Positions 55,163-64,000 of a stretch of 64,000 nt of DNA are shown piece by piece. The position numbers and the translations under genes are program-made. This stretch comes from Haladaptatus pallidirubidus. GTDB lineage: Archaea; Halobacteriota; Halobacteria; Halobacteriales; Haladaptataceae. The stretch covers positions 3,348,001 through 3,412,000 of the forward strand of contig NZ_CP085301.1 in NCBI RefSeq assembly GCF_020700235.1. The letters run 5' to 3'. A model generated the notes under the pieces. That model made no database searches. It saw only the letters and a program-made list of their open reading frames with translations, and was not told the DNA's origin. Within the stretch, counting starts at the first letter, position 1, and each line of letters begins with the position of its first letter.

Positions 55163-55551
55163 CGAATACGAGCGGAAAGAAAAAGACGGCAATCGCCCGT
55201 GCCACGGTTGCGGAGGGCGAAGGTCGTGTGCGAATCAACTCGAAACCAGTCGAACTGGTCGAGCCGGAGATGGCCCGACTCAAGATGCTCGAACCGTTCC
55301 GCATCGCGGACGACGAGCGCGAAGCCGTCGACGTCGACGTCGACGTTTCGGGCGGCGGCATCACCGGACAGGCAGACGCAGTCCGCACCGCGATTGCCCG
55401 CGGACTCGTCCAGCATATGAACGACGCAGAACTCCGTGATGCGTTCATGGAGTTCGACCGTTCCCTGCTGGTCAACGACGTTCGCCAGTCCGAACCCAAA
55501 AAGTGGGGCGGTCCCGGTGCCCGCGCCCGCTACCAGAAATCCTACCGTTGA
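55156..55551 (+). CDS. rps9: Ribosomal protein S9 (uS9)
   Basis: Small-subunit head protein whose C-terminal tail reaches the P-site tRNA (131 residues). Family blocks are [40 protein letters not shown], and the ending [18 protein letters not shown] with the final basic Arg that contacts tRNA. Confidence 0.97.
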   Translation: MVTNTSGKKKTAIARATVAEGEGRVRINSKPVELVEPEMARLKMLEPFRIADDEREAVDVDVDVSGGGITGQADAVRTAIARGLVQHMNDAELRDAFMEFDRSLLVNDVRQSEPKKWGGPGARARYQKSYR

Positions 55552-55564
55552 GGTGGTTTAACCC

Positions 55565-55765
55565 ATGATGATTCCAGTCCGGTGTTTCACGTGCGGTAAG
55601 GTCGTCGGTGAACACTGGCAGGAGTACAAGGCGCGCGCCGAAACCCAGATGGGGAACGAAGACCCCGGAAAGGTTCTCGACGAACTCGGCGTCGAGCGTC
55701 ACTGCTGCCGTCGAATGATAGTGTCACACAAAGACCTCGTGGACATCGTCGCCCCGTACCAGTAA
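55565..55765 (+). CDS. rpoN: RNA polymerase subunit N (Rpo10)
   Basis: Small zinc subunit of archaeal RNA polymerase, like Rpb10, in the assembly platform with Rpo3 and Rpo11 (66 residues). The zinc residues are in [17 protein letters not shown] and [13 protein letters not shown], the unusual CX2C...CC arrangement of the family. Its stop overlaps the rpoK start (TAATG). Confidence 0.97.
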   Translation: MMIPVRCFTCGKVVGEHWQEYKARAETQMGNEDPGKVLDELGVERHCCRRMIVSHKDLVDIVAPYQ

Positions 55766-55944
55766 TGGCTCAACAACACTACTCCCGATACGAAAAAGCC
55801 CGAATCCTCGGTGCGAGAGCGCTGCAAGTGTCATACGGCGCGCCAGTGCTCATCGAAACAGAGGAGTCACAGCCGATTCTCATCGCCGCAGAAGAGTACG
55901 ACGCCGGTGTGCTTCCGTTCACCGTCCGTCGGGGGGAGCAATGA
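55765..55944 (+). CDS. rpoK: RNA polymerase subunit K (Rpo6)
   Basis: Subunit like Rpb6 and bacterial omega that clamps the largest subunit (59 residues). It starts [20 protein letters not shown] and includes [20 protein letters not shown]. The ATG at 55765 overlaps rpoN, and its stop overlaps the enolase start (ATGA). Confidence 0.95.
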   Translation: MAQQHYSRYEKARILGARALQVSYGAPVLIETEESQPILIAAEEYDAGVLPFTVRRGEQ

Positions 55945-57146
55945 CGCGCATCGAAAGCGTCAGGCTCCGCCGGATTCTCGACTCTCGCGGTAACGCGACG
56001 GTCGAAGCGGACGTGCTGACCGAAAGCGGTGGCTTCGGCCGTGCCGCCGCACCGAGCGGCGCGAGCACGGGCGAATACGAAGCGATAGAACTCGACCCCG
56101 GCGAGGCAATCGCCTCGGCGCGGGAACACGCCGTTCCACGCCTCGAAGGGAACGTCTACGTCGGCGACCAGCGCGACGTTGACACCACCCTCCGCTCGGC
56201 GGACGGCACGGACAACTTCTCGGAAATTGGCGCGAACAGCGCCGTTGCAATCAGCATGGCCGCCGCGAAGGCCGCGGCGGACGTGCTTGGCGCACCGCTC
56301 TACCAGCATCTCGGTGGTGCGTTCCGCGGTGACACCTTCCCGGTGCCGCTCGGAAACGTCATCGGGGGTGGCGAACACGCCGCGGACGCGACCGCGATTC
56401 AGGAGTTCCTCGCGGCACCCGTCGGCGCGCCGAGCGTACAGGACGCGGTGTTCGCAAACGCCGCGGTGCATCAGGAAGCCGCGAACATTCTCGACGAGCG
56501 GGACGTCCCCTCGGCCAAAGGTGACGAGGGTGCGTGGGCACCGTCAATCGACGACGATGAAGCGTTCGAAGTGATGGACGAAGCGGTTTCGACCGTCGCG
56601 GACGACTTCGGCTTCGACATTCGGTTCGGCCTCGACGTGGCGGGTGCCGAATTGTACGAGGACGGCGAGTACCACTATCGCGACCAGACGCGCTCGACCG
56701 ACGAGCAGATAGAGTACGTCGCAGACCTCGTAGACGAGTACGACCTCGTCTACGTCGAAGACCCGCTTGACGAGAACGATTACGACGGCTTCGCCGAACT
56801 CACCGACGCGGTCGGTGACCGAACGCTCATCTGCGGTGACGACCTGTTCGTCACCAACGTCGAGCGACTGTCCGACGGCATCGAACAGGATGCCGGAAAC
56901 AGCATCCTCATCAAGCCGAACCAAATCGGCACGCTTTCGGATGCCTTCGACGCCATCGAACTCGCCGTCGAAAACGGCTACGACCCAGTCATCTCGCACC
57001 GAAGCGGCGAAACCGAGGATACGACCATCGCACACCTCGCCGTTGCGACCGACGCCCCGTTCATCAAGACGGGGTCGGTCGGCGGCGAGCGAACCGCCAA
57101 GCTCAACGAACTCATCCGAATCGAGCAGAACGTATCACGATTATGA
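55941..57146 (+). CDS. eno: Enolase
   Basis: Glycolytic enzyme interconverting 2-phosphoglycerate and phosphoenolpyruvate (401 residues, normal length for haloarchaea). Family blocks are [16 protein letters not shown], the mobile loop [12 protein letters not shown], Mg-binding [23 protein letters not shown] and GDDLFVTN, the catalytic Lys in [10 protein letters not shown], and [18 protein letters not shown]. Held inside a translation/transcription operon and coupled at both ends by four-base overlaps. Confidence 0.97.
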   Translation: MTRIESVRLRRILDSRGNATVEADVLTESGGFGRAAAPSGASTGEYEAIELDPGEAIASAREHAVPRLEGNVYVGDQRDVDTTLRSADGTDNFSEIGANSAVAISMAAAKAAADVLGAPLYQHLGGAFRGDTFPVPLGNVIGGGEHAADATAIQEFLAAPVGAPSVQDAVFANAAVHQEAANILDERDVPSAKGDEGAWAPSIDDDEAFEVMDEAVSTVADDFGFDIRFGLDVAGAELYEDGEYHYRDQTRSTDEQIEYVADLVDEYDLVYVEDPLDENDYDGFAELTDAVGDRTLICGDDLFVTNVERLSDGIEQDAGNSILIKPNQIGTLSDAFDAIELAVENGYDPVISHRSGETEDTTIAHLAVATDAPFIKTGSVGGERTAKLNELIRIEQNVSRL

Positions 57147-57916
57147 GCGATAACGAATCAGAACAGGTAGAAGAAGAAACGGACGGTCTCGACGCCGCGG
57201 AAGAAGAAGTCGATGCGGAACCGACCGGCGAGTCCGGTGCGGAACCCGACATCGACCCCGACGAGGATGTCGGTGCGCAGACGGAAGAGACCGAAGAAGA
57301 ACCACAGTTCGACAAGGACGTACTCGGCGACGAGGAGGCAGACCTCCTCATCCCCGTCGAGGACTACCTCGGCGCTGGTGTCCATATCGGTACGCAACAG
57401 AAGACCGAGGACATGGAGCGGTTCATTCACCGCGTTCGTACGGACGGTCTGTACGTCCTCGACGTGAGTAAGACCGACCAGCGAATCCGCACGGCCGCGG
57501 ACTTCTTGTCCAACTACAACCCGGAGCAGATGTTGGTCACGTCCTCGCGCCAGTACGGTCGCTTCCCGGCCGAGAAGTTCGCCGAAGCGGTCGGCGCGCG
57601 CGCTCGCACGGGTCGCTTCATCCCGGGAACGCTGACGAACCCGAAATACGACGGTTACATCGAACCCGACGTCGTCGTCGTCACCGACCCGATCGGAGAC
57701 GCACAGGCGGTCAAGGAGGCCATCACGGTCGGCATCCCCGTCATCGCCATGTGTGACTCCAACAACAACACGAGCAACGTCGACCTCGTCGTCCCGACGA
57801 ACAACAAAGGTCGCAAAGCGCTGTCGGTCGTCTACTGGCTGCTCGCCAACGAGACACTCGACCGCCGCGGTGCCAAACCCGCTTACTCGCTCGACGATTT
57901 CGAGAGCGAGATTTAA
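57143..57916 (+). CDS. rps2: Ribosomal protein S2 (uS2)
   Basis: Small-subunit protein at the head-body junction (257 residues). An acidic extension of about 60 residues precedes the usual start [20 protein letters not shown]. Later blocks are [40 protein letters not shown] and [20 protein letters not shown]. Last gene of the operon; the spacer downstream holds no clear terminator. Confidence 0.96.
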   Translation: MSDNESEQVEEETDGLDAAEEEVDAEPTGESGAEPDIDPDEDVGAQTEETEEEPQFDKDVLGDEEADLLIPVEDYLGAGVHIGTQQKTEDMERFIHRVRTDGLYVLDVSKTDQRIRTAADFLSNYNPEQMLVTSSRQYGRFPAEKFAEAVGARARTGRFIPGTLTNPKYDGYIEPDVVVVTDPIGDAQAVKEAITVGIPVIAMCDSNNNTSNVDLVVPTNNKGRKALSVVYWLLANETLDRRGAKPAYSLDDFESEI

Positions 57917-58094
57917 TCGAATTTTCGACTCCGAACTGCGCTGTTTTCCGGATTGGTCGTGCTAACGCAGAATCCTCAGAGACGTCTCGTTCATCGGTAA
58001 TGGCCCGTTCGAAATTGCCGGTCGAAGGTGCCCTCGTGTAAAAGCGCTTGATGGTGCAACCAATGCAGTAACCACGTAGTCGGACGGATACACG

Positions 58095-58283
58095 ATGATG
58101 GGTGGGAGACGGATTTTAGACTGTCAAGCGTGCGAATGGGTCGCCGACACGGCGACGAACGGGCGCGAAGAGTCGAATCGACGGGCGATAGCACACTTCA
58201 GTAAAACTGGCCATCCGATTACGTGCCGCGAACGATGCCATTCGTTTCGTGCGTTCTCGGGTCGATATTTTGTCTCGAAGTGA
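58095..58283 (+). CDS. Small Cys/His-rich protein, possible zinc finger
   Basis: A 62-residue frame starting MMGGRRILDCQACEWVADTA with a CxxC pair, then HFSKTGHPITCRERCH. The CxxC...H...H/C spacing could bind zinc, as in several small haloarchaeal DNA-binding proteins. The C-terminal 20 residues are less acidic than usual for the group, so the gene may be shorter or broken. Stands alone between S2 and the HTH regulator. Confidence 0.45.
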   Translation: MMGGRRILDCQACEWVADTATNGREESNRRAIAHFSKTGHPITCRERCHSFRAFSGRYFVSK

Positions 58284-58372
58284 CCGCCGTCAAAAACCGA
58301 CTCCTCCGCGACGCGAATCGAGAGGGTCGCGGTCAACGAACTGATTGCGTCACTGGACGTTCCGTCGGTCAG

Positions 58373-59047
58373 CTACTTCGAGGAACCAGCACCTTCACCG
58401 AGGATGAGCGCGTTTTCCACGAGACTGCCGTGGCCGCGGCGCAAGCGCTCGGAAATTGCTTGATGTGAGATTCCGAGTTCCTCGGCGAGGTCGTCGGCTG
58501 TCGCTTTGCGAGGAACCTGATAGTAGCCGTGGTCGTAGGCGAGCGTGAGCGTGTCCTGTTGGTCTTCTGTGAGCCCAAATCGACCCCTTCGTCCCTCGTC
58601 CAATCGATAAATGTTGAGAACGTCGAGCGTCAGCCCGTGGTTTTCACAGTAGTCGTAGGTGCGCGAGAGCGCCTCCCGTTCGGGAAAAACGATGCGGAGA
58701 TTCCAGCAGCTGTGGTTGCCCATCGCCGCGAGAATCGTCCCGTCTTCTTTGACGAGGATTTGGATGAGGGCGCCTATCTGGTCCACCCAGCCCATCTGGT
58801 AAAGCCACTCGTCCTCTAAATTGGCGAGCAACTCGATGTCCTTGACGGACGGATCTTCGGCGAGCGCCGTTTCGATGTCTTCGCGGCTACTTTTCTCGCT
58901 GCTAATCCAGACGAACGGCATGACTTCGTCGTCGTCGTGAGCGACGACGCGCTCGATTTCGAAGCTTAAATCTTCGAGCGCGGCTAGCGACTGACTCAAT
59001 GCAAACTCGTCGGGAGGGATTTCGACTTCGACGACTGTCGCAGTCAT
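58373..59047 (-). CDS. Bacterio-opsin activator-like HTH regulator
   Basis: A 224-residue protein of the Bat/HTH-10 family. Residues 1-165 form an alpha/beta sensor domain without the PAS/GAF seen in longer Bat proteins (EIPPDEFALSQSLAALEDLS; WNLRIVFPEREALSRTYDYC). The C-terminal HTH-10 domain carries FGLTEDQQDTLTLAYDHGYY and KATADDLAEELGISHQAISE. Ligand unknown. The ATG at 59047 begins the family. Divergent from the mevalonate kinase gene, 191 bases away. Confidence 0.9.
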   Translation of the reverse strand: MTATVVEVEIPPDEFALSQSLAALEDLSFEIERVVAHDDDEVMPFVWISSEKSSREDIETALAEDPSVKDIELLANLEDEWLYQMGWVDQIGALIQILVKEDGTILAAMGNHSCWNLRIVFPEREALSRTYDYCENHGLTLDVLNIYRLDEGRRGRFGLTEDQQDTLTLAYDHGYYQVPRKATADDLAEELGISHQAISERLRRGHGSLVENALILGEGAGSSK

Positions 59048-59238
59048 ATGATGACAGTGGTCGCCACCTACGATATATGCGTTGACTCGGTCTCCCACGT
59101 GAATCTACCGTCGTCAGCGAACCATTTGGACTCAGTCGGCCGTTTTCGGCGGAATTTCTCGGGAGTCGCGCGCGCATCTACGCCAGCGACGCAATCCATT
59201 CGAAAAAAGTGATACCCCCCGCTCACCGAGAGTACGAC

Positions 59239-60222
59239 ATGACCGTTTCGAGTGCCCCGGGGAAGGTGTATCTGTTCGGGGAACACGCCGTAGTGTATGG
59301 CGAACCCGCCGTTCCTTGCGCCATCGAGCGTCGGGCGACGGTGGCAGTCGAATCGCGCGATGACGACCGTCTTCGCGTTCATCTTTCGGATCTCAGCATC
59401 GACGGATTCACCGTCGAATACAGCGGTAGCACCGACGAAACACCCGACGTGAACGTCTCCGAATCGCTCGTTCAAGCGGGAATCGGCTACATCGACGCCG
59501 CAATCGAGCAGGCCCGCGATGCGACCGACAGGCCGGACGCTGGTTTCGACATCACCGTCGAAAGCGACATTCCGCTGGGTGCCGGGCTCGGCTCCTCCGC
59601 GGCGGTGACCGTTGCCGCAATCGACGCCGCAACGCGCGAAGTCGGCGTGTCGCTTTCGAGCGACGAAATCGCAGACAGAGCGTACCGCGCGGAACTCACG
59701 GTACAGGACGGCGAGGCTTCGCGTGCGGACACGTTCTGCTCCGCAACTGGTGGCGCGGTTCGCGTGGAAGGAGACGACTGTCGAGCCGTGAAATCGCCGG
59801 AATTGCCCATTGTCGTCGGCTTCGACGGCGGTGCTGGCGACACGGGCAAACTCGTGGCTGGCGTTCGCGCGCTGCGCGAGGAGTACGAGTTTGCGGGCGA
59901 CACGGTGCAAAGTATCGGCGACATCGTCCGACAGGGAGAGCGCGCGCTAGCCGAGGGCGACACTGAGGAGCTCGGAAGGCTGATGAACTTCAACCACGGC
60001 CTGCTGGAGGCGCTCGGCGTTTCCTCGCGCTCGCTCGACAACATGGTCTGGGCGGCCCGCGACGCGGGTGCGCTCGGGGCGAAACTAACCGGTGCGGGCG
60101 GCGGCGGCTGTATCGTCGCCCTCGACCCGACCGACGAAACCGAGACGGCGCTCCGATTTACGCCCGGATGTGAAGATGCGTTCCGCGCCGAACTGGACAC
60201 CGAGGGGGTGCGCGAAGAATGA
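59239..60222 (+). CDS. mvk: Mevalonate kinase
   Basis: GHMP kinase that phosphorylates mevalonate in the archaeal isoprenoid pathway (327 residues). Motifs: substrate site SSAPGKVYLFGEHAVVYGEP, ATP-binding GAGLGSSAAVTVA (about 115-127), and the C-terminal LTGAGGGGCIVAL. The ATG at 59239 begins the conserved region. It overlaps the next gene by four bases (ATGA). Confidence 0.95.
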   Translation: MTVSSAPGKVYLFGEHAVVYGEPAVPCAIERRATVAVESRDDDRLRVHLSDLSIDGFTVEYSGSTDETPDVNVSESLVQAGIGYIDAAIEQARDATDRPDAGFDITVESDIPLGAGLGSSAAVTVAAIDAATREVGVSLSSDEIADRAYRAELTVQDGEASRADTFCSATGGAVRVEGDDCRAVKSPELPIVVGFDGGAGDTGKLVAGVRALREEYEFAGDTVQSIGDIVRQGERALAEGDTEELGRLMNFNHGLLEALGVSSRSLDNMVWAARDAGALGAKLTGAGGGGCIVALDPTDETETALRFTPGCEDAFRAELDTEGVREE

Positions 60223-60977
60223 GCCTCACCGTCCTCAAACTCGGCGGAAGCGTCATCACGGACAAAGACCGCGCCGACACGCTCGACGGCGAGACGCTCG
60301 GGAAAGTCAGCGATGCAATCGGCGACGCGACCGTGGACGACCTCGTGTTGGTTCACGGCGGCGGCAGTTTCGGCCACCACCACGCGAGCGAACACGGCGT
60401 ATCGAAAACGACCGGGAGTAGCGACATCGACGCCGTTACGGACATCCACGGCGCGATGAAAACCCTGAACAACTTCGTCCTATCGCGGCTTCACGACCGA
60501 GGGATTCCGGCCGTTCCCGTCCATCCGTTCTCCGCCGCGGTGAGAGACGCAACTGCGTCTCTCACCCTCCCGACGTCGCAAATCGAAACGATGCTCGAAG
60601 AAGGATTCGTCCCCGTCCTCCACGGCGACGTGGTCGCCCACGAGGGCGAAGGCGTCACCGTCGTCAGCGGCGACGAACTCGTCGTTTCGGTGGCGCGCCA
60701 CCTCGACGCCGACCGCGTTGGGTTCTGCTCGACGGTTCCGGGAGTGTTGGACGAGAACGACGACGTTATTCCCGAAATCACGGCCTACGAAGCTGTCGCG
60801 GACGTACTCGGCGAGAGCGAATCGACTGACGTAACCGGCGGCATGGCCGGAAAAGTTCGCTCGCTTCTCGAACTCGGTGCCTCGGCGTCGATTTTCAGCC
60901 CGGACGACGTGTCTTCGTTTCTCGATGGAGAAACGCCCGGAACGCGAATTGATGCCGCAGGCGAGCGGACAGACTGA
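60219..60977 (+). CDS. ipk: Isopentenyl phosphate kinase
   Basis: Last step of the archaeal branch of the mevalonate pathway: phosphorylates isopentenyl phosphate to isopentenyl diphosphate (252 residues). Amino-acid-kinase fold with LKLGGSVITDK at the start, the catalytic-His loop HGGGSFGHHHASEHGV (about 46-61), and VSGDELVVSVARHLDADRVG. Being coupled with mevalonate kinase marks the pathway that makes archaeal lipids and the quinone tail. Confidence 0.96.
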   Translation: MSLTVLKLGGSVITDKDRADTLDGETLGKVSDAIGDATVDDLVLVHGGGSFGHHHASEHGVSKTTGSSDIDAVTDIHGAMKTLNNFVLSRLHDRGIPAVPVHPFSAAVRDATASLTLPTSQIETMLEEGFVPVLHGDVVAHEGEGVTVVSGDELVVSVARHLDADRVGFCSTVPGVLDENDDVIPEITAYEAVADVLGESESTDVTGGMAGKVRSLLELGASASIFSPDDVSSFLDGETPGTRIDAAGERTD

Positions 60978-61092
60978 GTTTATAAGCGAGTTTGGGCTGA
61001 TTTCTCCGAGCTAACAGCTACGTGCGTACTAGAAGACGAAAGAAGAGGTAGATGCTTTTTGCTGGTGGCTCGTTTTCGATTCGACGCCGCAA

Positions 61093-61347
61093 CTACTGTC
61101 GCGCCAGTCGAAGTTGGCGAATGCCTGGGATGATAACCCAGAAGAACAGCATGCCGAGGATAGCGAACCAAAAGAACGCTTCGCGGAGTATTATAGCGAG
61201 GCTACCGTACATATCGAGACCAGTCGGAACCTCACCAATGAGTTGCGTATCTTCGAACCCGGGTGTCGTGTACCAGCCCGAGAGAACCATCCAAGCGAAA
61301 CCCGCACAGGTGGCAATACTGAGTCCCTTTATGAATTCGTCAGCCAT
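61093..61347 (-). CDS. Small membrane protein of the cytochrome bc cluster
   Basis: An 84-residue protein with two membrane helices (about 9-26 and 52-74, AFFWFAILGMLFFWVIIPGI). It resembles a small family kept next to haloarchaeal bc genes (possibly DUF7314). Overlaps the upstream gene by eight bases, so it belongs to the operon; possibly an accessory subunit. Confidence 0.78.
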   Translation of the reverse strand: MADEFIKGLSIATCAGFAWMVLSGWYTTPGFEDTQLIGEVPTGLDMYGSLAIILREAFFWFAILGMLFFWVIIPGIRQLRLARQ

Positions 61348-61720
61348 TGTTTGACGGTTCGTCGGAGTCGTCTTTAGACTTTCCCATTCCCTCAGCGCGG
61401 AAGCGAGTGGAGAAGGCGTACACGACCGTCCCTGCTACAATAAGGAGGAGTCCGAAAATCGCAAGAGAGTAGTTAACCTCCGAAATCGGCGCGCTCGCAC
61501 GGTTGGTTGCAAAATCCAGTGCGATGAACCCACCGACGACGGTGAAGACTGCGAACATCGTCGAGAAGACGGTGACGATTTTGTACAGTTGTAACGGAAC
61601 GACGACGTCGCGGGACGCGATACCGGTCGAACTTTCATTCGTATTCGGCGCATCATTCCCGTCGCTCTCGTCCTCGAAAGCCGAGTAGCTAGTCTCTGAT
61701 TCGTCGTCGCGTGAAGACAT
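61340..61720 (-). CDS. Membrane protein of the cytochrome bc cluster
   Basis: A 126-residue protein. The first 40 residues are acidic and Ser/Asn-rich, probably disordered, followed by two helices (about 45-70, LYKIVTVFSTMFAVFTVVGG, and 85-105, YSLAIFGLLLIVAGTVVYAF). It resembles another bc-associated haloarchaeal family (possibly DUF7315). Thirteen bases downstream of the petD-like gene. Confidence 0.78.
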   Translation of the reverse strand: MSSRDDESETSYSAFEDESDGNDAPNTNESSTGIASRDVVVPLQLYKIVTVFSTMFAVFTVVGGFIALDFATNRASAPISEVNYSLAIFGLLLIVAGTVVYAFSTRFRAEGMGKSKDDSDEPSNNG

Positions 61721-61733
61721 AAAGAAAGTCGGG

Positions 61734-62498
61734 TTATTTCGGCGGCCGCAGGCGGTAGTACCGGCGGTTGAGGCTGAACATGTATCCTTCCCGCATCGAC
61801 TTCAGCACCGCGTAGGTGATGGTTCCTGCTGCGATGGGCAGGAGGAACGTCAGGTCGAAGAGCAGGTGCGAGTCGATGGGCATCAGGTTCTTGATGGCGA
61901 GCGTGCTGATGGTGAGGGAGAAGACGACGCCGAACATACCAACCGCGGCCCAGAACGGTTGTTCGACTGGTCGTCGGGCGCTCCCCTTGTTGAGGAACGG
62001 CACGATGGCGATGATGCCGACGACGACGCCGTTCGCCACGACACCGTAGGTTCGGTCTGCCATCAGCTTGTCGCCGCCGAGGATGGCGAGTTCGGGGTTC
62101 AGTGGCCCTAACTTCAGCAGGCCGAACGACCAGTACAGATACCAGTCGGGCAAGATAATCGCTGGCGTCGAACTCGGGTCGGCCGGTGGGCCAAGGTGAG
62201 GTGGGAGCGCAGCGGCGAGGAACAGAATCATCCCGACGAAAAAACTCGTAATGGAGAGGTTACGAATCATTTCGTGGGGCCACGTCGGGAACGCGAGCAC
62301 GTCACGTTCGACGTAGCTCGATTCCTGTCGCAGGTCTTCGTCTTCTCTGCGCGAGCGCTCGAAGTATTCGTATGTCAGCCGGGAGAGTCCCTGCGTGCGC
62401 TGTTTCCGCTCAAGCCACGAGGGAGTCTCGTCGTCCGGCGAGACGATGCCGGTACCGCTTCCGTCGGTTCGGGGTTCGGGTTCGTTTTCGTCGGTCAT
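61734..62498 (-). CDS. petD: Cytochrome b, C-terminal part (subunit IV-like)
   Basis: A 254-residue subunit that completes the quinol-oxidising site of a split cytochrome b, as in cytochrome b6f. The quinol motif appears as ILPDWYLYWSF (the PEWY position, here PDWY, about 117-127). A hydrophilic N-terminal part of about 75 residues precedes about four helices. It lies four bases after the cytochrome b N-terminal part. Confidence 0.92.
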   Translation of the reverse strand: MTDENEPEPRTDGSGTGIVSPDDETPSWLERKQRTQGLSRLTYEYFERSRREDEDLRQESSYVERDVLAFPTWPHEMIRNLSITSFFVGMILFLAAALPPHLGPPADPSSTPAIILPDWYLYWSFGLLKLGPLNPELAILGGDKLMADRTYGVVANGVVVGIIAIVPFLNKGSARRPVEQPFWAAVGMFGVVFSLTISTLAIKNLMPIDSHLLFDLTFLLPIAAGTITYAVLKSMREGYMFSLNRRYYRLRPPK

Positions 62499-62502
62499 TG
62501 TA

Positions 62503-63297
62503 TCAGTGTGGTTCTGCGATGCCCTGCATCCAGACGATGCCGATGTGTACCGCGATGAGCGTCGTCACGACGAACGGGAGCAAGAACACGTGCAGGATGT
62601 ACATCCGTTGCAGTGTCGCCTGACTCAGGCTGAAGCCGCCGAACAGGAGCTGTGCGACCCATTCGCCAATGAGCGGCACGGACAAGCTCATTTCGACGCC
62701 GATCTGTCCCGCCCAGAACGCCAACTGGTCCCACGGGAGTAGGTAGCCCGTGTATCCGAACACCATCGTCAAACTGATAAGGATGATGCCGAGAATCCAG
62801 TTGACCTCGCGCGGTTCCTTGTACGCGCCCGTGAAGTAGACACGGAGCATGTGAAGGAACACCGCCGCCACCATCACCTGTGCAGACCAGCGGTGGATAC
62901 TCCGGAGCATGAATCCGAAGTTGAGGTCGGTCATGATGTACGCTAACTGGTTGTACGCGGCCGTGGGGTCGCCCGCCGTCGATGGCGAGTAGTAGAACCC
63001 GAGTAGCGCACCGCTAACTGCGGCCACTACGTATGCGATAGTCGAGAAACTACCCAGTGCGTACAGCGGATACCAGTACCAGAATTTGTTGTCGAGTCCG
63101 TACTGCTCGGTGTGGCTTTTCGGCATCTGGAGGTTGACGCGGTAGTACAACGTCTCCAGTATTTCGAGGTAGTCCACGATGCGGAACCGTTTGTCCATCC
63201 AGATGAGCGTCGTGAGGAACGTCGTCTCGATGGGAGTGAGTTCCTTCTCGCGGAGCCACTCACCGTGGTCGTGTTCGTCTTTGCGTTCGATACTCAT
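62503..63297 (-). CDS. petB: Cytochrome b, N-terminal haem-binding part
   Basis: Membrane subunit holding both b haems (264 residues). The four haem-ligand His are in the pairs RSIHRWSAQVMVAAVFLHML (His 14 apart) and MYILHVFLLPFVVTTLIAVH; the GYTGYLLPWDQLAFWAGQIG block follows the b6 pattern. Starts directly after the Rieske gene stop, in an operon Rieske-petB-petD. Confidence 0.94.
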   Translation of the reverse strand: MSIERKDEHDHGEWLREKELTPIETTFLTTLIWMDKRFRIVDYLEILETLYYRVNLQMPKSHTEQYGLDNKFWYWYPLYALGSFSTIAYVVAAVSGALLGFYYSPSTAGDPTAAYNQLAYIMTDLNFGFMLRSIHRWSAQVMVAAVFLHMLRVYFTGAYKEPREVNWILGIILISLTMVFGYTGYLLPWDQLAFWAGQIGVEMSLSVPLIGEWVAQLLFGGFSLSQATLQRMYILHVFLLPFVVTTLIAVHIGIVWMQGIAEPH

Positions 63298-64000
63298 TTA
63301 GTCATCCTCCGGCCGTGGCAGTGCCACGAACGATTCCTTGACGATGCTGAAGGGGTCGTACACCGACTGGTGGCACGGACAGTAAATCAGATCCGCGGCA
63401 CCGAACTTCGCGCTTCCGGGGTCGCCCTTGAACATCGGCACACAACAGAAATGTGTACATTTGTTCAGATTGGCGATGAAACCCTGTTTGGTGCTCGCTT
63501 TGAGCCATTCGTTTTCGTTCGCCATCTTCTCTACCTTCGTGCTTCGAATCAACTGGACGGTCATCGTCTGGCTCGCTTCAACGTCCTGCGAACGCCACGT
63601 CACCGTCGCTGGCTTCCCGAGACCGGCTTTCCCGACGTTGTTGCCCCACGTCTCGTAATCGCTGAAATCATCGACGTGAACTTTGTTTCCGGCTTCGACC
63701 TCGCTCGATTGCCAATCGTACTTCGCCCCTTCCTTGTATCGGAAGTAGTTGTCCATGTCGGCGTCGGGCTTGATACCCTTGTAGGTCTGGACGCCGCAGT
63801 ACTGGAACCAGTTCGCCGAGTAGGTCATGCCGCCGACTTCCGCCTCTGCGACCGTCACTTCTCGACCCTGCTCCGTCCTCGTCGATGCTTCCGGGAAGAA
63901 GCCCTTGACGTATCCCTCATCGTCGATTTTGATGGGAATCTGGGGCATACCACGTGGAGCGGGGCCTGCGGTGTTTTCCATCCCCATGAATTGCGTGATA
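63298..64000 (-). CDS. petA: Rieske iron-sulfur protein, 5' end missing
   Basis: The 2Fe-2S subunit that takes electrons from quinol in the bc complex. The Rieske ligands are in the two loops NKCTHFCCVPMF (Cys-His) and LIYCPCHQSVYDPF (Cys-His), about 30 residues apart. The region present also contains ENTAGPAPRGMPQIPIKIDD and a large beta domain. The reading frame is still open at base 64000, so the N-terminal Tat signal and anchor lie outside the window. Confidence 0.94.
   Translation of the reverse strand, partial: ITQFMGMENTAGPAPRGMPQIPIKIDDEGYVKGFFPEASTRTEQGREVTVAEAEVGGMTYSANWFQYCGVQTYKGIKPDADMDNYFRYKEGAKYDWQSSEVEAGNKVHVDDFSDYETWGNNVGKAGLGKPATVTWRSQDVEASQTMTVQLIRSTKVEKMANENEWLKASTKQGFIANLNKCTHFCCVPMFKGDPGSAKFGAADLIYCPCHQSVYDPFSIVKESFVALPRPEDD

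Noticed and set aside
57991..58194. A reverse-strand 67-codon frame opposite the small Cys/His-rich gene
   Set aside because: It is Ser/Arg/His-rich with no domain, and the opposite strand offers a better frame.

Overview
The window is a 64-kb piece of a haloarchaeal (class Halobacteria) chromosome. The support comes from the sequence: nearly all predicted proteins are rich in Asp and Glu, many genes are leaderless with a TATA element about 27 bases before the start codon, one surface protein ends in a PGF-CTERM-type anchor, and there is a halocyanin-like copper protein, a Tat-type signal peptide, and the haloarchaeal order of ribosomal, RNA polymerase and enolase genes. I do not assign a genus.

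Layout. 1-2.2 kb: divergent cytochrome oxidase genes coxA (cut by the window start) and coxB. 2.2-6.1 kb: small secreted, membrane and zinc-ribbon proteins, tRNA-Thr, a Trm5-type tRNA methyltransferase and diphthine synthase. 6.3-8.3 kb: an S-layer-like glycoprotein. 8.7-11.5 kb: a VOC protein, a membrane protein and a DRG-type GTPase. 11.6-15.1 kb: ribosomal proteins L11 and, from a second promoter with a structured leader, L1-L10-L12; a membrane protein gene lies between on the other strand. 15.1-17.1 kb: a TctA-like permease and a small conserved gene, both frame-shifted. 17.1-20.8 kb: menD-menF (menaquinone) and a sulfite-oxidase-like enzyme. 21-26.8 kb: small regulators, a long coiled-coil protein, a winged-helix-like regulator with a symmetrical promoter, a possible purA remnant and a Trm112-like protein. 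26.9-31.9 kb: cysS, lipoproteins and a frame-shifted CorA transporter. 32-37.2 kb: a degenerate NAD-kinase relative, M28 and M42 peptidases and an orphan 2-oxoacid dehydrogenase E1-alpha. 37.6-43.5 kb: halocyanin, oxidoreductase, SRPBCC, GNAT, Lrp regulator and pyruvate:ferredoxin oxidoreductase porAB. 43.5-48.2 kb: an A+T-rich, compositionally mosaic island with an 1118-residue secreted PKD protein and a 315-residue membrane-anchored partner. 48.2-51.8 kb: Mrp/ApbC, a MoaA-like radical SAM enzyme and an M14-like deacylase. 51.9-57.9 kb: tRNA-Ser, S13-S4-S11-rpoD, tRNA-Leu, L18e-L13-S9-rpoN-rpoK-eno-S2. 58-61 kb: a bacterio-opsin-activator-like regulator, mevalonate kinase and isopentenyl phosphate kinase. 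61-64 kb: the cytochrome bc cluster, with the Rieske gene cut by the window end.

The energy genes fit together: menaquinone synthesis, a bc-type complex, halocyanin and a haem-copper oxidase form an aerobic chain, fed partly by ferredoxin reduced by PorAB. The mevalonate-branch kinases supply isoprenoids for archaeal lipids and the quinone side chain.

The least explained parts are the 43.5-48.2 kb surface-protein island, the regulator at 24.3-24.7 kb with inverted repeats around a near-palindromic TATA element, and three frame-shifted genes. Two of those would be repaired by a single extra C in a C run, which points to assembly error as much as to gene decay. No CRISPR array, insertion sequence or integrase was seen.
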